NCBI RefSeq assembly: GCF_000829375.1
Contig: NZ_AP014624.1
Location: forward strand, 1,736,001-1,800,000
Direction of reading: 5' to 3'
Source: Chryseobacterium sp. StRB126
Lineage (GTDB): Bacteria; Bacteroidota; Bacteroidia; Flavobacteriales; Weeksellaceae
DNA: 64,000 nt
Shown: positions 59,631 through 64,000 of the stretch, one piece after another
Position numbering within the stretch: position 1 is the first letter of the stretch
How the letters are laid out: every line of letters begins with the position of its first letter
Translations under genes and position numbers: made by a program
Notes under the pieces: generated by a model
Told to the model about the DNA's origin: nothing
Database searches by the model: none
What the model saw: the letters and a program-made list of their open reading frames with translations, nothing else

Positions 59631-60533
59631 CTAATTGGTGTTTTTTACAAGTTCAAGGAATTGAGATTCAAGAGACAGTTTTTTCTTGGTCAAATGGGAA
59701 AGGTAAATCCCTTTCTCAGCCAGTTTCTGATTCATTGCCGAAGCTGAAATTGAAGCATCATCACGGATCTGAGCCTTGATAAGGTCTCCTTCCTGATTGA
59801 TGGAGGAGAACCATTGAAGCTCATTCAACGCATTCAAAAGTAATGTGTTATCGTCGGCTTTCAGTTCAAAGTATCTGTTGTTGGAAGTCATTTCATCCAC
59901 TCGTCCGCAATAAATAGAATTTCCTTCTTTCAACACAATAACATGGCTGCATATTTTTTCAATTTCATCGAGAAGATGGCTTGCAATGATAATTGTGATT
60001 CCCTGTTTGGCAATATCGCTAATGATTTCTCTGATCTGAATAATTCCTTCAGGATCCAATCCGTTGGTCGGTTCATCTAATATCATGACTTCAGGATTAT
60101 TCAACATCGCTGAAGCAATGGCTAGACGCTGTTTCATTCCCAGAGAAAAGGTATTGAAAGTATCTTTTCTCCTTTCATACAGATTAACGGTTTTCAGAAC
60201 TTCGTCAATTCTGGAATAAGGGGCTCTTTTAATTTCGGCTACAATCTTAAGGTTGGTTTCCGCACTTAAATAAGGATAAAAGTTGGGCTGCTCAATAATC
60301 GCTCCAATCTTTTTCAAAGTTTCCGGATCAGTTCCTTTTTTACCAAACCAAAACCAATCTCCGCTGGTAGGGTTGATTGTTGAAAGCAGCATCCCAAACG
60401 TTGTAGATTTTCCGCTTCCATTGGGTCCCAATAGCCCATAAACATTTCCTCTTTCGACATCAAAAGAAATATTGTTGACCACAACTCTTTTGAATTTTTT
60501 CGTCAAATTTTTTACTGATAAAATCTTTTCCAT
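59631..60533 (-). CDS. ABC transporter ATP-binding protein
   Basis: 300 residues from the start at 60533 (MEKILSVKNLTKKF); the longer frame to 60647 adds an implausible 38-residue extension and overlaps the region upstream of the divergent gene. Walker A GLLGPNGSGKSTTFG, signature LGMKQRLAIASAML, Walker B VMILDEPTNGLDPEG, and the switch His in IIIASHLLDEIEK. It energises the adjacent permease. Confidence 0.92.
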   Translation of the reverse strand: MEKILSVKNLTKKFKRVVVNNISFDVERGNVYGLLGPNGSGKSTTFGMLLSTINPTSGDWFWFGKKGTDPETLKKIGAIIEQPNFYPYLSAETNLKIVAEIKRAPYSRIDEVLKTVNLYERRKDTFNTFSLGMKQRLAIASAMLNNPEVMILDEPTNGLDPEGIIQIREIISDIAKQGITIIIASHLLDEIEKICSHVIVLKEGNSIYCGRVDEMTSNNRYFELKADDNTLLLNALNELQWFSSINQEGDLIKAQIRDDASISASAMNQKLAEKGIYLSHLTKKKLSLESQFLELVKNTN

Positions 60534-60622
60534 GTAATTTGTTTTACATAGTAGTAGTCTATATAAATTAGATGATGTTACAGAATTATCATAAATCAAT
60601 ATCAATTTATTGGTAAATACAT

Positions 60623-60630
60623 TAAATTTG
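60623..60630 (+). promoter_or_regulatory. Candidate -7 box for the AAA ATPase gene
   Basis: TAAATTTG matches TAnnTTTG exactly and lies 19 bases before the ATG at 60650. Confidence 0.5.
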
Positions 60631-60649
60631 ATAGAATTAATCAACACTT

Positions 60650-61999
60650 ATGAAGCTAATTGAACTTGCAGAAAAACTGAACGTTTCTGCAGAAGCGATA
60701 AAACAGTTTATACAGGATTTTGATCTGGAATTGGTAGACTGCATCAGTACCAACTTTGAAGTAAAAGATGATTTTGAAAAATTTGCCCGCGAAAATATAG
60801 ATTTCTTAAGGCTGTATGAAAAAGATCTGGACAAGAATAAAACATTGGAACAGATTGCTGAAGTCATCAACCAGCCAAAGGATAAAGTAGAAAAAGCAAT
60901 CAAAGACAATAATCTTAATATTTTTGATAATGGTTTTTTCAAATCTTCCATTTCCAGTTATGGAATCGATAACAAGCTGGGGGGGAATTATCAATTTGTA
61001 TACGACTATTTCGGGCACAAAACCAGCCTCCAGCAAAGAGATTTTATAGGCTACAGAGATCTGTTTTTTTATACATCAGCGGTTCTTGAACCATTTTTAA
61101 ATCCTCAACAGATTAAAGACTGGGGAATCAATAAACCAGCCGGAATTATTTTATATGGACCTCCGGGAAGCGGTAAGATTTTCTGGGCCAATAAAATTGC
61201 TGAAATCATAGGCTATCAGTTCAAAGAAGTGAAAAAACATTATCTGGGAACATCATTGATTGACGGAAATCAGATCAATTTCAGTGATTTTCTTTTAACC
61301 ATGATGAAAGAAAATAAAATGCTGCTTTTCCTTGATGATTTTGATGAAATTATGATGCAAAGGAAAGCTGATAATGATATTGCATCCTGTAATCTGGAAG
61401 CTCAGGAACTTATTCTCCACTATATCGGGAAATTTGAAAAAGAAGGAGTGCTGATGGTTGGTTCTGCGAACTCTGTAGCAGAAATTAATGAAGAAATTTT
61501 GGCTCCCGGAAGGTTTGATGTGATGATTCCCATATTTCCGCCTAATGCGTCAGAGCGTTCAGAGATTATTTTATACGCTATGACGAGAGGGCTTGAAGAA
61601 GATTCCTTGTTATATAGGATCCTTAAAAATAATAAAGCAGATAAAGTTCCTTTCTGGCATGATGCTGCTTCAAGAATGAAAGCCTTTAGCAATACCATGC
61701 TGATTGATTTTACTCAAAGTTTAAAGAAACGAATTAAAGACCTTTATCAGAGAACCAGAAACGAAAAGCTTAAAATCGATCAGAAACTTATCAATGGGGC
61801 GTTAAGAGATGCTGCTGCAAAGCTCACTGAAGAATACCTTGATCAGGTAGCCCAATTTTTGGCAGATGTCATCATTAATAATTTTGACGAATTCCGTTTC
61901 AGAATTCAGGCCTTAAAAAATGAACTTGAAACCTATAAAGTAGTGGAAGAACCCAGACGTGCAATCGGGTTTCACCACAATGGAGAGAAGGAAGAATAG
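60650..61999 (+). CDS. AAA-family ATPase with altered Walker A and IF2-N-like N-terminus
   Basis: 449 residues. The N-terminal 90 residues carry two helix-rich units (LIELAEKLNVSAEAIKQFIQ at 3-22 and TLEQIAEVINQPKDKVEKAI near 65-84) that resemble the IF2 N-terminal fold. The AAA core follows: Walker A G170-PPGSGK176 with I177 in place of the usual Thr/Ser, Walker B LLFLDD230FDE, sensor-1 MVGSAN and an Arg-bearing APGRFD. The replaced Walker A residue normally binds Mg, so ATP hydrolysis may be weak or lost. Function and partner unknown. Confidence 0.8.
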   Translation: MKLIELAEKLNVSAEAIKQFIQDFDLELVDCISTNFEVKDDFEKFARENIDFLRLYEKDLDKNKTLEQIAEVINQPKDKVEKAIKDNNLNIFDNGFFKSSISSYGIDNKLGGNYQFVYDYFGHKTSLQQRDFIGYRDLFFYTSAVLEPFLNPQQIKDWGINKPAGIILYGPPGSGKIFWANKIAEIIGYQFKEVKKHYLGTSLIDGNQINFSDFLLTMMKENKMLLFLDDFDEIMMQRKADNDIASCNLEAQELILHYIGKFEKEGVLMVGSANSVAEINEEILAPGRFDVMIPIFPPNASERSEIILYAMTRGLEEDSLLYRILKNNKADKVPFWHDAASRMKAFSNTMLIDFTQSLKKRIKDLYQRTRNEKLKIDQKLINGALRDAAAKLTEEYLDQVAQFLADVIINNFDEFRFRIQALKNELETYKVVEEPRRAIGFHHNGEKEE

Positions 62000-62174
62000 G
62001 CGGGATATGAGATTCGGGGTACGAGTTATGAAATGTTGGAATATCAGGAGTTAAAACTGTAATCATCCAATAATTTCCTTTTTCAACCCCTTTGTCTATC
62101 ATCTATCTGTCTATTAGCTTTTCGTTTTATGTCTTCCATTATCATAATTATTCATCATTAATTACTCATTACTC

Positions 62175-63281
62175 ATGGTCAGCGTCTGGGAACAGGAAAC
62201 CTTTTACCGTAAAAGAGATATCATCATCATTGGAGCCGGATTCTCCGGGCTTTGGACGGCTATTTCCATTAAGGAGAAGTTTCCTGAGAAATCCGTATTG
62301 ATTATTGAAAGAAATGCTGTTCCATTAGGGGCTTCCACCCGAAATGCCGGCTTTGCCTGCTTTGGAAGCCTTACAGAGGTCATTGCTGATTCCCGGAAAA
62401 TGGGTTGGGAAAAAACATTGGATCTTGTTAAAATGAGATTCGAAGGGCTTCAAAAGATCAAACAGTATTTTAAAAACGATGAAATAGATTTTGAACTCAT
62501 CGGCGGTTACGAAATTCTGAATAATAATGAACCCTTGCTGCACATAAAGGAAGTGAATGAAAAGCTGAAATCCATTACCGGACTTGAAGAAACCTATTCT
62601 CTGCAACAGAATAAAATAAAAGAATTTGGGCTGGGTAAATCTCAGTTTCTAATTGAGAATCCATGTGAAGGAAGCCTGCATTCCGGAAAACTGTTGCAAA
62701 AGCTTATGGAGAAATGCTACGAGTTGAAGGTTGAGTTTTTGTTGGGAACTGAAGTGAAAAATATAGAAGAAACCTCTGATAAGGTGAATATCTACTTTTC
62801 AGAGGGAACTTCTGTAAAAACCGATCAGTTAATCTATTGCACCAATGCATTCAGTTCAAAATTCATGGAGAATGAAAATATAATTCCTGCCAGAGGTCAG
62901 ATTCTCCTTACGGAACCTATAGAAAATTTAAAATTGAAAGGAACTTTCCATTATGATGAGGGTTTTTATTATTTTAGAAACCTAGGAAACCGTGTATTGC
63001 TAGGCGGTGGAAGAAATCAGGATTTTAAAACTGAAGAAACTACAGCTTTTGAAACCACAGAGTTTCTGCAACATCACTTAGAAAATTTCCTACAGGAAGT
63101 TATTCTGCCCAATCAGGAATTTAAGATTGCGCTACGCTGGTCGGGAATTATGGCGATGGGAAATGAAAAAACACCAATTGTAAAAAGACTTTCAGAAAGA
63201 CAGCTTTGTGCTGTACGACTTTCCGGAATGGGAGTGGCATTGGCCCCTAAAGTTGGTGAGATGATTACCATTATGATTTAA
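62175..63281 (+). CDS. FAD-dependent oxidoreductase (DAO/GlpD-type)
   Basis: 368 residues. The Rossmann motif DIIIIGAGFSGLWTAISIKE (about 15-35) and the NIIPARGQILLTEP, GFYYFRNLGNRVLLGGGR and ALRWSGIMAMGNEKTPIVKR segments are those of DadA/glycine-oxidase-like amine oxidases. FAD binding is clear; substrate is not. A short leader with ATTACTCATTACTCATGG precedes it; the start could also be a few codons downstream. Five bases before the last gene. Confidence 0.85.
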   Translation: MVSVWEQETFYRKRDIIIIGAGFSGLWTAISIKEKFPEKSVLIIERNAVPLGASTRNAGFACFGSLTEVIADSRKMGWEKTLDLVKMRFEGLQKIKQYFKNDEIDFELIGGYEILNNNEPLLHIKEVNEKLKSITGLEETYSLQQNKIKEFGLGKSQFLIENPCEGSLHSGKLLQKLMEKCYELKVEFLLGTEVKNIEETSDKVNIYFSEGTSVKTDQLIYCTNAFSSKFMENENIIPARGQILLTEPIENLKLKGTFHYDEGFYYFRNLGNRVLLGGGRNQDFKTEETTAFETTEFLQHHLENFLQEVILPNQEFKIALRWSGIMAMGNEKTPIVKRLSERQLCAVRLSGMGVALAPKVGEMITIMI

Positions 63282-63286
63282 ATACA

Positions 63287-63778
63287 ATGAAATATTTACC
63301 TTTTGAACGTATTACTTACAGGACAGATTTATCCCAACAGGAAATAATAAAAAGTCTTTCAGATGTTGTTGAACCGAAAAAATTCAGCTTTGGAAGAAAC
63401 CCTATCAAAGATTATGAAGGTTCTGTGGATACTGACGGTTTTGATATCAGCAGAGTCATCAATTACAGAAATTCATTTTTGCCTCAGATATACGGAACCA
63501 TTCAAAACAATAATTATGGAACAGAAATTCAGGTGACTATGAGCTTGAATGGATTTGTATTTCTCTTTACAATAGCATGGTGTTTAATGGCGACCTTTTC
63601 ATTTGTTATTGTATTGATGAAAGGAATAAGAGACAAAGAAATAACCGTTGAATTTTTTATTCCCCTAATAATGCTGTTATTTGTGTATGGGCTAACTATG
63701 ATATGCTTCAAAATAGAAAGCAAAAAATCAAAAGAATATCTGAAAAAAATTTTTGAAGCAGAAATAACTAAAGAATAA
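63287..63778 (+). CDS. Small membrane protein of unknown function
   Basis: 163 residues. A soluble N-terminal half (about 1-80) with an ERITYRTDLSQQEIIKSL start is followed by two membrane helices (about 86-108 and 120-142) and a charged end. No family recognised. It is five bases behind the oxidoreductase and probably co-transcribed. Confidence 0.65.
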   Translation: MKYLPFERITYRTDLSQQEIIKSLSDVVEPKKFSFGRNPIKDYEGSVDTDGFDISRVINYRNSFLPQIYGTIQNNNYGTEIQVTMSLNGFVFLFTIAWCLMATFSFVIVLMKGIRDKEITVEFFIPLIMLLFVYGLTMICFKIESKKSKEYLKKIFEAEITKE

Positions 63779-63958
63779 AATAGAAGAAACAAAGAGATAA
63801 TAGATGAGGAGAGGATAGAAAAATAAGTTAACAATTAATATCTCCTAATTCAAATTTTGTACTTGTATCTATAATTTCAATCCTGCTAAGCCGTATTTCG
63901 TATACCGAAACCTTGCATCCTGAAACCTTGTATCCCATTTCTATCCTAGAAAAAGAGC

Positions 63959-63989
63959 TTTCCACTCTAAAAGAAATCCCTTATTTTTG
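63959..63989 (+). promoter_or_regulatory. Promoter near the right edge of the window
   Basis: TATTTTTG at 63982-63989 is an exact TAnnTTTG; TTTC at 63959-63962, one mismatch to TTTG, sits 19 bases upstream. It would serve a gene beyond the window. Just before it are two near-identical GAAACCTTGCATCCT / GAAACCTTGTATCCC phrases (63910-63940). Confidence 0.5.
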
Positions 63990-64000
63990 CAAAAAGAAAA

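Noticed and set aside
1..64000. CRISPR arrays, tRNA and rRNA genes, prophage or integrase
   Set aside because: I saw no regularly spaced repeats, no cloverleaf with conserved tRNA boxes, no rRNA core sequence, and no phage structural or recombinase motifs.

Overview
The window looks like a chromosome segment of a Chryseobacterium-type flavobacterium (Bacteroidota, Weeksellaceae). The evidence is the low GC content, a C-terminal type IX secretion (T9SS) sorting domain, typical Bacteroidota families (DUF5686, BT_3928, DUF1599, LytTR two-component pairs), many short lipoproteins, and repeated TAnnTTTG promoter boxes instead of an Escherichia-type -10. The genus is inferred from gene content; no rRNA or tRNA gene was seen.

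Layout. 1-6.1 kb: end of an ammonium transporter, a Crp-type regulator with an azoreductase, serine deaminase, and a DUF2089/membrane protein/serine hydrolase operon. 6.1-7.1 kb: prephenate dehydrogenase behind a Tyr-rich leader peptide and a terminator. 7.1-16.6 kb: one tight ten-gene minus-strand run that encodes a LysM protein, a PAAR-like (DUF4280) spike, a 1014-residue peptidoglycan hydrolase with two predicted catalytic modules, and seven small exported proteins or lipoproteins. This is the main accessory region and looks like an effector cassette with candidate immunity genes. 16.8-28.5 kb: orphan small genes, a Na+/H+ antiporter, a LytTR two-component pair, ald, tsaE, dnaG and clpP. 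28.6-31.6 kb: a T9SS-secreted tandem-repeat protein directly behind a cobalamin riboswitch, and a divergent phytase-like lipoprotein. 31.7-36.4 kb: tpiA operon and divergent folP.

36.4-44.1 kb: the isoleucine/valine operon ilvE-ilvD-ilvB-ilvN-ilvC-ilvA. It is preceded by two consecutive attenuators, each with its own Ile/Val-rich leader peptide and terminator. 44.4-55 kb: exported M28 peptidase, DUF5686 outer-membrane protein, imelysin/di-haem peroxidase fusion, PhoX-like phosphatase and alaS. 55-58 kb: a nested inverted repeat, then an ECF sigma factor, a zinc anti-sigma (HxxxCxxC) protein, a DUF417 gene broken by one in-frame TGA, and an exported MsrA-MsrB fusion. Together these resemble an oxidant (possibly hypochlorite) response locus. 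58-64 kb: an ABC-2 transporter, an AAA ATPase with an altered Walker A motif, an FAD oxidoreductase and a small membrane protein.

Regulatory themes: ribosome-mediated attenuation at three sites in two amino-acid loci, a B12 riboswitch on a secreted protein, and Bacteroidota promoters so close to two leader ORFs that these may be read as leaderless messages. Family assignments were made by eye from the protein sequences; no database search was run.
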